A DNA stretch of 64,000 nucleotides from Knoxdaviesia capensis. Its lineage: Eukaryota; Ascomycota; Sordariomycetes; Microascales; Gondwanamycetaceae. The stretch lies in NCBI GenBank assembly GCA_001510575.1, contig LNGK01000016.1, forward strand, positions 186,001 to 250,000. Direction: 5' to 3'. Below the pieces are notes generated by a model that saw nothing but the letters and a program-made list of their open reading frames with translations, did no database searches and was not told where the DNA came from. A program made the position numbers and the translations under genes. Shown here in pieces: positions 39,031 through 49,252 of this stretch. Positions within the stretch are counted from its first letter, which is position 1. Every line of letters starts with the position of its first letter.

Positions 39031-40119
39031 TGACAGCTGAACAGCGAGCCGATCTTGGAACCTGGCAAGTCCGACAAACCATCCTCACTGACTTTCTCTC
39101 TCACCGCTTTGCCAGTCCATATCCGAGGTTTTGGGGTTTGCGTCATCCAACCAGTTGATGGTTCCTGTTTGCGAGACATCCCAATCGACAACACGCTGCT
39201 TGTCTCAGTGTCCGACTTCCACCGCCCGGCCATAGCAATCCACCAACTGTCCGTTCTGTAGCAACTGTTTCTCGTGTACGCTGCGCCAGCCGATTTTTGA
39301 CTGTCTTGATCTTTGATACTGGTACGCAGTGTTGGACCTCTGCTCTCTGGCTCTTCTCGCCCCCTCTCTTTCTCTTTTGTTCTCTTCTCTTTTCTCAATT
39401 CTCGCCCAACGATATCCATGTCTTACTGATTCAGGAATGGTCCACCAGTTTTTGATCCCTCACGGACCTTATTCTGGCCAGCCTTCCTTTTGCTTCTCTT
39501 CTTGAGTTCCATTTGGTCCTCTTTCACTCCTTTGCTTTTCTTCTAAAAACCATCCTCTCATTTGATTTTCAGCCCTTCTTTCCTCCAATCTCACCGATCT
39601 GGCCATTCCGGATACGCTTCGAAACCTGCGAGACCTCACCACACTGGAATTTGCAAACAACACAAACTGTCCCAAAGTCTCTCCGGCCTTCAGTACTCGC
39701 TCTCCTCTGGCTTGCATGATTTCCCAACTCAGGACCACTTCACCGCTCTTCGCCACTCATTCCTGCGCCACTATCCAACTCGTGTGAAGCTGGGCTTCCG
39801 ACTCTTTAGTCTGATCAAATTCCCTTTGTAGGCTTCCACGCTTCTGTTTTCCTGTGGTGCCCACCTCGGCTCTCCCTGATCAGCAATACGGCATTCCTCA
39901 CGACGCAATACCTTGGGGTTGTTTGCGTTTGAGTACAACGTGTCGGCGGCTCTGTCATTCCCACCATCTAGGTTTTCTTGCTTGTTGTTATATCCGCTTT
40001 TCCAGTCAGGGTTACATTAACATCGGCTTTAAGTGTTCTTTTTGCCCTCTGGATTGCCTGTTTCTTTCTTCTTCTCCGATATAGCTCACTGTTCTCTCCT
40101 TCAACTATCAACTATCAAC

Positions 40120-40247
40120 GTAAGCACTCACCGACCTACAGTCTGTCTCTAACGTCAACGGACGTTTCTGGAATCTCCACGCCGGAGCTCGACCATACTC
40201 TAAACACAGACTACTAACATGCTACTCGAAATACTTCATATTCACAG
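40120..40247 (+). other. Candidate intron in the leader of the velvet gene
   Basis: Donor GTAAGC at 40120, a perfect TACTAAC branch motif at 40212-40218 and acceptor TTCACAG ending at 40247 make a well-formed 128-base intron about 1.07 kb upstream of the velvet start codon. No open frame needs it, so if real it splices an untranslated leader. Confidence 0.5.
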
Positions 40248-41312
40248 GTTCCGAAACCTCAAAAAACAGAGATCGACCAAACACCTGGACTGCAGCCAAT
40301 TGGTGAAATCAGAACCTCACTACGCGAACGAGGATTAGTTTCTTCACCACCAGCCAGCACCATTTCACGCTCAGCCTGTTTCACCGCGCCGTACTCGCAA
40401 ACGCCATCCTGTGGAGCCAGAAGCAGTGTGTTGCTTGTTTGCCTTCGACTCCTCTTTGATTCTCCCCCCTCCGAAGAAGGCCCCAAAACCGGGTTGTCTG
40501 GTTCAACCTAAAAAGAAACGTAGCCGTCCCTTCTGCAGTGAGTTTGCCGTGATCCACCCTTTTTCTGTCCTTCACATACCACCCTCCTCCATGGACGTCC
40601 CACACTTCAGAATCCTTGCGATATCAAACCCTTGGGTCAACCCATGTGCCGAGCGCCGCCCTGTGCTTCCTTTCAAGACTTATGTCTGGCTCCGGCTCTA
40701 TCCTACCCATGCTTCCAACTCTCTTCGTCATCCCATGTTCATGGGGTTGAATTATCATCAAATACGTCTCTCTGATCTTCCCCCTTTTTAAACCCTCACC
40801 TCTTGGAGGCATTTCCTTCGTCGACCTACGCTCCCATGATCAAAACTTTATCCTCTGGTGTATGCTTTTAATGTACACTCCCACACACACCCCCCCTTTC
40901 CTCTCACCCCCTCCCCCCTTCTGTCATCCTGTCCCCTACCCTGACACCCCCCCGTCTATCTCATCATCACGCCAACTGAACCTTCCTCCACTTGGCTGTC
41001 CGCTTTCCATTCCACTTTTCCAAATCCCTGACTTCAGTACCACCCCAACATCCCTTCTTGGACAATCCAAAAACCGGGTTGATGGACTTGCATCTGACCT
41101 CAAACCTTCTCCATCCTCACGTCCCAATACACTCCTCCTCCTCCTCCTTCATCTGGATCGACACATCATCACACCCTCCTCCTTCAATTTTCTGGCACTG
41201 ACTCACTAGTCCTGGCCTCTCTTCTTCTTTTTTTTTTTCACCCTGTTCTAGTCTGAATTCCCGCACCGGCTTTGCTGCTGCTTCGTCTCGCGCATACACA
41301 TACGACCGTTAA

Positions 41313-43088
41313 ATGTCTATAGAACTCGTCTCAAACTCCTCGACTTCTGGGAAGCCACTAGTTGACCCAACTGGCAAACCTTTAACTCTCACCAACTGGA
41401 TGCCCAACGCCCAGACCCCAAGACAAACACCCTACCACCAAGAGCAACATTCCCTCCAGCGCCAACAACCGCAGCAGCCTCCGCCACCTGCCAGCTCTTC
41501 CACATCCCCTTCGTCTTTTGCTTCTCCTCTATCGGCCACTCCAACATCTGCCACACCCCTCATGGGTGGTCAGGCGCTCCGTCTGCCTCCTGCATCGAGC
41601 CTGGTCTCTGGCCCCATTAGCAGCAGCAGCCACGGATCGCCAACTCACCATTTCTCCCATCACCACAATCACCATCTTCAACAATCTCAACAGCAGTCGC
41701 TGCACTATCAACATACACCTCCTCCATCGGCCCTATTGCATACCCCTCCGCCACTTGTACCAGCTATAGGTGCCATGTACTATCAGGATTATCACGAAAA
41801 CCCCCCACAACCTCGACAGGGCACTCCACCCATGCTCATGCTTCATCGATCTTCACAATTCCAGCACTGTCCCCCGGCCCACCAGCCGGCTAGACGTAGT
41901 GCACAAGACTTGGCTCGTGTCTCGCCAACACTGTCGTCATCTACCAGTGACCGATCGGCAGAGGACTTTCACGACCCGCACTCTCGTATACCCTCCTGCT
42001 CGGCACCAATGGACCCCCCTGCAAACCGACATGCCCGCGCCGCCTCGGGCGGCAACTCGCAGTATCTTCCTCTTCCTCCTCTTCCTCCTGCTCCTTCTCA
42101 CCACCTGTCAAAGCATAGTTCCCAACCGTACGATCTAAGAACGGGTTCAGGGGCAACATCTATATCACACGGCGCTCCCCTCCTACCCAGTCCTCCACGT
42201 CAGCATTTTCACTCTGCATACATGCCTGCTGCATCTTCAGTTTCTCACTCCTCGCACTACCCGGCGACCCACCTCTCCAACCACCAGTCTCCCAGACTCG
42301 ACTCCGCTCCGAAGACCTCTAGCCGCGTGAAGATATCATCTTTGCTCAGCGAGGAACCCAAGATGAATAGACATATCATGACCAATCCTGCAGATGCCAC
42401 GCCTCCGGCGATGGTCTCGCCGACGTCATCTGTGTTCAAGATTCATGTTCGCCAACAGCCAATTGCGGCGCGATCGTGCGGTTCTGGAGAGCGAGACCGG
42501 CGGGTCATCGATCCTCCGCCGATTGTTCAATTGACCATCGAAGATCCCAATCTTTCTCAGGCGGAGATTAGCCGGCGCCTTCGGCACCCGTACTCGGTTG
42601 TCCATTGTTCAATCTGGAACGAAGCTGGAGACGAAGATTGCTCGGCAATGCCTGACGAATATCGCCAGCAACGACGCCTGATGGGAACTCTTGTATCATC
42701 CCCGTTCGTTGGCACGGATGAGAATGGCAAGGAGGGCTGCTTCTTCTGCTTCCCCGATCTTTCGTGCCGCACGCCCGGACTGTTCAGACTGAAGTTTGTG
42801 CACGTGATCATTGACCCGGCCAACCCGGGCTTGAACAAGAGCTTTCCCATTCAGGCCTCCGCCATGAGCGATGTCTTTCAGGCATATAATGCCAAAGACT
42901 TCCCTGGTATGCAAGCTAGCACCCCCCTTACCAAGAAGCTGAAGGAGCAAGGATGCCTGATATCTATCAAGAAGGGGAACGAGAGGGGGAACGAGAGGAA
43001 CAACCACGCACGGAGTGAAAGTGACGACGATGATGTTGATGACCGCGGCGGTTCTGGTGGGAAGCGCAAACGCAGAAGACACAACTGA
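41313..43088 (+). CDS. velC: Velvet-domain transcriptional regulator, VelC-like
   Basis: Single exon, 591 residues, starting at the first ATG in frame. The first 390 or so residues are low-complexity, rich in Pro, Ser, Gln and His, and probably disordered. A velvet domain occupies about 396-552: it opens with RRVIDPPPIVQLTI and includes GTLVSSPFVGTDENGKEGCF, FCFPDLSCRTPGLFRLKFV and, near its end, FPGMQASTPLTKKLKEQGC. A C-terminal basic cluster KRKRRR near residue 584 is a good nuclear localisation signal. Velvet proteins bind DNA through an NF-kB-like fold, dimerise with each other and control sporulation, development and secondary metabolism. The uninterrupted velvet domain at the C-terminal end argues for VelC rather than VeA or VosA (domain N-terminal) or VelB (domain split by an insert). 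Class assignment is from architecture, not a tree. Confidence 0.9.
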   Translation: MSIELVSNSSTSGKPLVDPTGKPLTLTNWMPNAQTPRQTPYHQEQHSLQRQQPQQPPPPASSSTSPSSFASPLSATPTSATPLMGGQALRLPPASSLVSGPISSSSHGSPTHHFSHHHNHHLQQSQQQSLHYQHTPPPSALLHTPPPLVPAIGAMYYQDYHENPPQPRQGTPPMLMLHRSSQFQHCPPAHQPARRSAQDLARVSPTLSSSTSDRSAEDFHDPHSRIPSCSAPMDPPANRHARAASGGNSQYLPLPPLPPAPSHHLSKHSSQPYDLRTGSGATSISHGAPLLPSPPRQHFHSAYMPAASSVSHSSHYPATHLSNHQSPRLDSAPKTSSRVKISSLLSEEPKMNRHIMTNPADATPPAMVSPTSSVFKIHVRQQPIAARSCGSGERDRRVIDPPPIVQLTIEDPNLSQAEISRRLRHPYSVVHCSIWNEAGDEDCSAMPDEYRQQRRLMGTLVSSPFVGTDENGKEGCFFCFPDLSCRTPGLFRLKFVHVIIDPANPGLNKSFPIQASAMSDVFQAYNAKDFPGMQASTPLTKKLKEQGCLISIKKGNERGNERNNHARSESDDDDVDDRGGSGGKRKRRRHN

Positions 43089-44615
43089 AGCATCACACCC
43101 GGTGTGCTGGTCCGTCCCGAGGAGAATTATATACGAACGGTGTGATTTGTGGCTGTTAGGCGCGAGCCATGGTTGATGATACAGTTCTCATCAAGGAATG
43201 AGATTTGAGGGGTTTCTGGATATGACATGACATACACGACTTTACAGGCGTTTTGGATTTTGGCTGTTTTCTTGGTTTTATGATCCGCCCCCTTTTTTTT
43301 GCCTCCCGAATTTTCACCCGACACTTTTTTTCACGTGGAAGATTCCCCTCGATTGAAACCGACTTTTTGTTTGTTTCGTTTGTTTGATTGCTTCTGTTTC
43401 TGTACATGCTGTTTTTTCCCTCACTTCTTGCTCCTTATTCTCTGTGTGTCTAGGGAACATCTGTTGATACCGGTTTGTCTAAAGCAGGCTACGATATGTG
43501 GGGACTGCGGCCCGATATTGATCGGCGGACTGGAATCATTCGAACCCGCGACAGACAATTTTACACGACACGCTCACAAGAGGAGCTTGCATGGCCGGCC
43601 CGTGACGACATTCCCTTGGGTCCCTTGGTTATCAAGCAACGACCGTTTTCGTTTTCTCTGACTTTTAAGCTGTTCATTTTCCTCTTTTCGTTTTACGCTT
43701 CATTTTCCTCCTCAAACGAAGATTAAGTGAAGTGTGCGGAAATAATTACTCTTTTTAAGACCTTTTCGCTTGTTTTTATGCCCGAATGAATATCTATCGA
43801 ACTTACTGGCTTCTTGTTTTCCATGCTCCCTTTCTCCTAGGTGGCATTTGCGCCCGCTTTTGCCGTTAAGATGTTCTCTGACGACTACATCGGATCAGTG
43901 CACGCACATTGAAAAAATTAAGTGAAAAGCCAAGGCAGGTGGAATCGAGAGGAATTTTCTTTTTGTTACGAACGGAGGGCTTTAGGGGCGCATCACACGG
44001 CACGGAAGGAATTTGGATTCGGGGAGAGTCTTATTTTTTTCAGGATTTTGGCTTCAACATTTTCTCTTTCCTTCAGTGAATACTGGTCTAAATATGGCAT
44101 TGAAGACTGATTCTGGATTCTTCCCTATTTTTGGTGGTTTATATGTATATGTGAAGTGAAAACGGCGCCGGAGAGTTGACTGGGGGCTTCGATATCTGAG
44201 CCAGCCATTGCAAGCTAGTGGGAGGCGAGTAGCTCATATGATGTGTTCCTAAATGACTAAAGGACCAAAAGGACCAAACAGCAAAAGGAGCCGCGAAGAC
44301 TTAGAACAAGCGAGAGCTGTGGCGATAGGCCAGAGTCAACTTCGAACGATCCTGGGTGGAATCCACTCTCACTTCTCTGGTTGTGGAGGGGAAGCTGTGG
44401 GATGCGCTGGCAGATGGCGGGCCACGTCTCTCCGCATCAGAGAGCAGGATAGGATAGAGGATCTGGGTGGGAAGATGGCGAGTTCACATTCGTAACTGCT
44501 ATTGCAAGTCGACGCGTGCCTCTATGACTCCGCATATATACGTATCTGCAACCCAAGGAACCGACGCCAGCCTGCACGAAGCGGCCGGCATGCCAAGCGG
44601 ACTGGACTCCTGGCG

Positions 44616-45290
44616 CTAGGAAGGGGTGGTGTAAGACACGGTGAGTCCTTCGAAAAGCGGAATCACCTTACTGATACAGCTTGGTTCTCGATGCCGTGTG
44701 ACCGGCAATGGCCTGACCGTTCTGTGGCGTGGAAGTGTAAGAAGCAGAGAGCGTGTATCTGTGCTCCTGACATGCTCAGAAAAGCGAAGGAACATAGGGC
44801 TGAGATATCCGGTGGTGGCACGGGGGGAACGACGTGGCTGCCGGTCGCGGATGGCGGGCTTGGTAGAACACACACCAAAACACGGCGTGTCTACGACCCG
44901 GACAATCGTTGGCAGCTGAGCTGGAGCCACATTTTTGGCTTGCCCTGCTTTTGCAGTTTGCTTTTCTGGATTTTGGTTCTTCTCAGACCCTTCGCGAGCT
45001 GAATAGTGCGTTCCTTGCTGATGCCCCTTTTCGGGGGGGGTTTTCGGCCCAACCCCCCCGAAAGGGAGCGTGAGTGAGACGATGTAAGGAAGGAGAAGGA
45101 TGCGGTCTTGTATGACGGAGGTGCGGGTCTCCTGATGCAGAACACCATCGCTCGATTTGTCGTACTGGCGGTCGAAGAAGTGAATGAGACGGCGAAGGAT
45201 CGGCGAAGGGGGTGTTTGCTTTGAGAGGTCTACCGTGGGGACTAGACTGGTTATGCCGGGGGCGGGGGATGGGGGGCGGTAAGAAGACAT
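44616..45290 (-). CDS. Doubtful hypothetical protein
   Basis: A 224-residue frame from the ATG at 45290. It is the longest frame in the window that is not a recognised gene or its shadow. The first 80 residues look moderately protein-like (IHFFDRQYDKSSDGVLHQ, ILLLPYIVSLTLPFG); the rest is Arg/Pro/Thr-rich and looks random, and the frame runs through the GC hairpin at 45025-45066. No family is recognised, third-position bias is weak, and an overlapping plus-strand frame of 166 residues exists. It may be chance, or only the first part may be an exon. Confidence 0.2.
   Translation of the reverse strand: MSSYRPPSPAPGITSLVPTVDLSKQTPPSPILRRLIHFFDRQYDKSSDGVLHQETRTSVIQDRILLLPYIVSLTLPFGGVGPKTPPEKGHQQGTHYSAREGSEKNQNPEKQTAKAGQAKNVAPAQLPTIVRVVDTPCFGVCSTKPAIRDRQPRRSPRATTGYLSPMFLRFSEHVRSTDTRSLLLTLPRHRTVRPLPVTRHREPSCISKVIPLFEGLTVSYTTPS
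45025..45066. other. GC-rich inverted repeat (hairpin)
   Basis: Left arm 45025-45039 (CCCTTTTCGGGGGGG) pairs with right arm 45053-45066 (CCCCCCCGAAAGGG), with one bulged T and a loop of about 13 bases. It is strong in DNA or RNA on either strand; its role is unknown. Confidence 0.8.
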
Positions 45291-46644
45291 ATCAGCATAT
45301 CTTACCACCCGGCTGAAGACTGAGAAAGCTCATGAAGCGGCGTCAATTTCAGGGAAAAACTAGAGCCATAGGTTCAGATGCTCTCCGGTTCGGACACTAG
45401 GACGTTGAGTCGTTCCAGCCGGGGAGACACCCCCCTTCCATCGAAAAGAATGGCTCCAACCAGGGCGCATCTACAGATCCTAACACGATATGGTAATACA
45501 ACACGCGTTCATTTCTGCTGGGAATGAGATATGTGCTGCTGGCGTGTCCAAGGCCGAGCGCGCCACGGGGCCCCCGGGTGTCGTTTGAGGGGAGGCGATT
45601 AGTCAGCCCAAGTCGCGGACCGATCCGTGCCGGGCCGGCCCCGCTTTACTTGCCACGGCGTGTTTATATCGGAGGGCGTCTTTCCAGGGGAAAATGTGCC
45701 ACCATGACCGAGATTAATGGGTGTATCAGGAGATAACTGTGGCATTCGAGTTATTGATGAAATTCCAGGTGCATTCCAATTTATAAGTTGCTCAAACTTG
45801 TGTGGGAGACGAGGCGTGCAGCGGAATTTGCCGGTGGGTCAGAAGTGGTGCCGCGCGACTTACACGCCAGCATATCCCGACGAAAAAAGACCACGAATTC
45901 GGTTGGCCAGCACGGTAGTTGATAATCAGGCAAAGAACAAACATGGCCTAGCGAGCGTGCACATTCTGGGCCAGAGTTGGCTGCTGTATGTCGGTATCCG
46001 CGTTGGCGGAGTCAACTGCGTGCGTCAGGTCGCACAAACCATCGCGCCACCGTGTAACAGAGGACCAGTTCCTGCGAGAACGCCCCGCATACCAGAGGAA
46101 GAGGGGGACGGGAGAGGAGGAAACAGCGGTCAAGGGATGTACTTGCCCGGATGGGCGTTGGGTGGTGTGGGTTTCGGTGCTCGCCTGTGGGTGCCGTGTG
46201 ATCGGATGTCACAGCCCATGCAGATGTTCGTCCGTTGAGAGCTGAATGGAAGTGGAAGTGGCGGCAAATTCCGGCAATGGTCTGAGGCTGGCGTGAGAAG
46301 TCTGAGCCTGCGAAGACAGTCCATATACATTGAGACGCGGTCGCTTCGATCGGAGCAGAATGAGAGTAGGTCACAGGACGATCGGGCAAAGAGAACGGGC
46401 AACTCATTCACAGGTCAGATTTCGGTGCTCTTGGTGAAGCAAGTATCTTTAAGGCTAACAAACGAGTGCATTCCTATGCAGTATGAATTGTGTGGAATAA
46501 TTAAGAGTCAGGGTATCGATGTTGGACGTTCTCGTGGTGCCCAATAGAGGCGCATCGGCGCAACGTAAAGTATATAGTACAGTGAATACAAGCAAAGAAA
46601 GGAATGGCGGGAAGAAATAGATATGAAAGTGCGAGGTAAGTGTA

Positions 46645-47874
46645 TCAAGCCCACTTCTCTCGCGGGTATTTATCTTGTCCGTAGGTCGAGTTGAGAGTGA
46701 CACGGGCAATCTCCCGGCCCTTCTCCATCCGGATCCAAGACTCCACAGACAGCAAAACGGCATGGTCGGACTTATCGTCCTGACTACGCCGCGAATGCTC
46801 CGACAAATTCGAGAGTTGCAGGCGAAGCATGCGTGCGCCGCGTTCCCATGAGCCGTAGCCGCCGTGGCCGGTATGTCGTGCCAGGCACAGGAACGGCGTT
46901 CTGCCGGGCGGGAGTTGTGCGGGGTCGTCCCCAGTGGGCCAGGTGCTGCACCATGAAGCGCCGTGGTCGTGACCGACGTGCACGCTGTGGAGGCCCTCGG
47001 TCTCCGCCAGCGCGCGGATGAACTCGCCGTCGTCGCCGGCGTCGACCTGGACGGCCAGCGGGTTATCCTCGTTGAGCCCCGGGAACACCGAGGAATCGAG
47101 TGGTGCCTGCTGCGCGCTGAGAAAGGTGGCGGGCGGGATATGCACGAACATGATGCTCGGCAGGGTGCGGCGGAGGGCTTTGAACAGCCGGTCGCGCTCG
47201 CTGCGGAACCAGCTGACGGCGCCGGATCCGACAATGCCGGGGATATTGGGGTTCTCCGGGCGGTCCTGGAACAGAAGACCGCCACGGCTGTCAAGAAACC
47301 ACAGGATCACGGCCTCGTTTCCGTGGAGATCGTAGAGGATGAGATAGTAGTTCGTCACGCCCTCCACGGTTGTGGCATTGGACCGCTCTGTGTACGAGAG
47401 GGCGTGGGTGCTCTCGGAATTGAACAGACTGTCGCGTGACAGGTTGAACATGGAATCGTGGTTCCCGTACGTCGACGCCCACGGCACCTTGGCCTCTTCC
47501 ATGGGCTGCACGACCATGTGCACATACTGCGTCGAGTTCTCCAGGAACGTGTTCTCGCCGGTGATCAGGTCGCCGTTGAGCACGACCATGTCCGGCTGCT
47601 CTGTCTTAAGCACCGACCGCATCACCTGCAGGCTCTGGCGGTCCTGGTCGATGCCCCAGCCGTGCTCCTCCTCGCCGAAGTGCAGGTCGGCGAAAATGGC
47701 GATGGTGAATGTGTTTCCGGGCTTGAACACCAGGGGCAGCTTGTCCGGGGTTGGGTTTGACGGTGATAGCGTCATGACCAGCAGGTAAAACAGGCCAAAC
47801 ACGCCGAGGGGGAGAAATAATAGGAGGGACACCACGCAGCTTTTGCTGTGGTGCCTCATCGTGGGTGTAATCAT
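46645..47874 (-). CDS. Membrane-anchored calcineurin-like metallophosphoesterase (Dcr2/SIA1-like)
   Basis: Single exon, 409 residues. A hydrophobic segment at about 13-35 after a basic N-terminus serves as signal anchor or signal peptide. The metallophosphatase motifs are all present and in order: D63-L-H65 (FADLHFGE), NGDLITGE at about 100-107, GNHD at 137-140, His245 in VHIPP, and GHDHG at 301-305. These residues bind the two metal ions of the active site, so the enzyme should be active on phosphoester or phosphoprotein substrates. Asn-X-Ser/Thr sites (NSTQ, NLSR, NATT) agree with passage through the secretory pathway. Relatives include yeast Dcr2/Sia1 and plant PAP28/29-type enzymes; the substrate is not predictable. 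A second in-frame ATG at 47859 is an alternative start that keeps the anchor. Confidence 0.88.
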   Translation of the reverse strand: MITPTMRHHSKSCVVSLLLFLPLGVFGLFYLLVMTLSPSNPTPDKLPLVFKPGNTFTIAIFADLHFGEEEHGWGIDQDRQSLQVMRSVLKTEQPDMVVLNGDLITGENTFLENSTQYVHMVVQPMEEAKVPWASTYGNHDSMFNLSRDSLFNSESTHALSYTERSNATTVEGVTNYYLILYDLHGNEAVILWFLDSRGGLLFQDRPENPNIPGIVGSGAVSWFRSERDRLFKALRRTLPSIMFVHIPPATFLSAQQAPLDSSVFPGLNEDNPLAVQVDAGDDGEFIRALAETEGLHSVHVGHDHGASWCSTWPTGDDPAQLPPGRTPFLCLARHTGHGGYGSWERGARMLRLQLSNLSEHSRRSQDDKSDHAVLLSVESWIRMEKGREIARVTLNSTYGQDKYPREKWA

Positions 47875-49252
47875 CGTGGTGGCGGTCCCCTGCGGGACTG
47901 TGCACTCATGGACAAGGCCACTCGGAGGCGTTCACCCCTCTAGCTTTCCACGAGGAACCTTGCAAGAGAGGAGGTCAGGCAATGGAACAAATAGAGACAT
48001 AAAAATTTGCGAAACAAATGCATATGCCATAAAGCAAGATATACAGAAGTGAATATGGTGAAAGCGACAGATAATCCGAATAGAAACGAGCGACAGGAAT
48101 ATCTGGGCTGGTAAGAACGACGAGAGAGGGATGGCGATAGGAGGTTGAAGAAGGAGCCATTAAGGGTCAAGGGTTACGCTAACGCAACGATACCGATATT
48201 TAGCCGAGTCAATTGTGGGTCCCTGCCGTGATGGCTTCAACTCAAATGAAGCCAATCAGTTCCACCGAATTACAACATTTTCTGTATATCGAATTTCGCC
48301 GTCTGTTCAATTGCTTAAACGCTCTGCTGCATATCCAATTGAACTACTGCCCACCATGGCGCCTAACAGTATGGCTCTTCAGTCGGTATACGATGGTTGT
48401 TGGAGTGGCTGCTAACGTGATCTTTGTTTTCTTTCCGCACAGCTTCTTCACCTCTCGATCCGGCTTTCACCAAGCTGAGTTGTACGTTCAGCCTTCCCCC
48501 GCGATATAGTTCGGCAATGCGCTACCCGGCGACGATTCTGCGAGAAGCTTGTGTAATGTGAAGGACGGCGTGCGAGCTGTTGTGTTCTGTGCTGACCGAG
48601 CTCTGTTCCGCCGTGTAGTGATGCAGTCGAGCCGATACCGGTACTTCAGATGGACTCCGCGAACCGCCCGCATCACGTTTATGTACGTGGCTGTGGTACC
48701 TACAATTGTTGGCATCATCGCCTATAAGACCGACGTGAGATACTTCCTCTTTACCATCCCATCCGCGGGACTGCCCCGTGCCTGGCTGTTGTTTGCTGTT
48801 CTAACCGTGCGTGCTTTTCTCGCGTCACCAGGGCCTCGTCGACTTCCGGGCGAAACGGAAAGGCGACACGATCTGGGAGAAATAAGAACCTGCTCGATGA
48901 ATTGGCGATCCAATTCCACCTTTTATACCAGAGCCTAAAGTGTGCTCTAGGCGTTGCTCATGTACATAAGACATTACTTGGGGGAAGCTCGGAGTCTCTC
49001 CCCCCTGCGGGAACGATGTTAGATCGATACTGGCAAACGAATTGCATTTCTATTGAAGATCAGCCCGCCCCAAACGCCGTGATTCCGTGTGCGTTCTGAA
49101 CGCTGCTGCATAGCTATTATCTCTAAAGACAAGTGTGATCTGGCTCATGGCCTGCATGGATATCTGAAACTTTTCCCACCCAAATGCAAAGAAAGAGACG
49201 AACAAAGAAAGCAAGCTAGTGAAGATAGCCAGAGAACCGCCCCGTGACCCTT
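47875..49252. other. Intergenic region between the phosphoesterase and SAP18 genes
   Basis: The part next to 47875 is pyrimidine-rich on the minus strand and is probably the leader of the phosphoesterase gene. The rest (48.2-49.2 kb) has only short frames without recognisable features and includes the SAP18 3' UTR. No gene is supported. Confidence 0.5.

Larger units (their letters stand above)
36900..41312 (+). promoter_or_regulatory. Candidate promoter and very long 5' leader of the velvet gene
   Basis: The plus strand is continuously pyrimidine-rich for about 4.4 kb. By hand count, purines are 14 of 60 bases at 37621-37680, 10 of 60 at 39481-39540 and 18 of 60 at 40921-40980. A (CT)n tract at about 36998-37021 followed by CT-rich sequence resembles the core promoter of a fungal gene. 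No long open frame exists in the stretch, only short ones that would act as upstream ORFs if transcribed. Two intron-like units lie inside it (38976-39030 and 40120-40247). The reading as one long spliced leader is an inference; a separate non-coding RNA gene is the main alternative. Confidence 0.45.
43089..46644. other. Intergenic region between the velvet and phosphoesterase genes
   Basis: The first few hundred bases are T-rich and probably the 3' UTR of the velvet gene. The rest holds one doubtful minus-strand open frame (44616-45290) and a strong GC-rich hairpin (45025-45066). I see no other gene. Confidence 0.5.

Noticed and set aside
43525..43560. ATTCGAACCCGCGAC resembling the T-arm of a minus-strand tRNA
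   Set aside because: The flanking bases cannot form the T-stem and no anticodon arm or acceptor stem is found.
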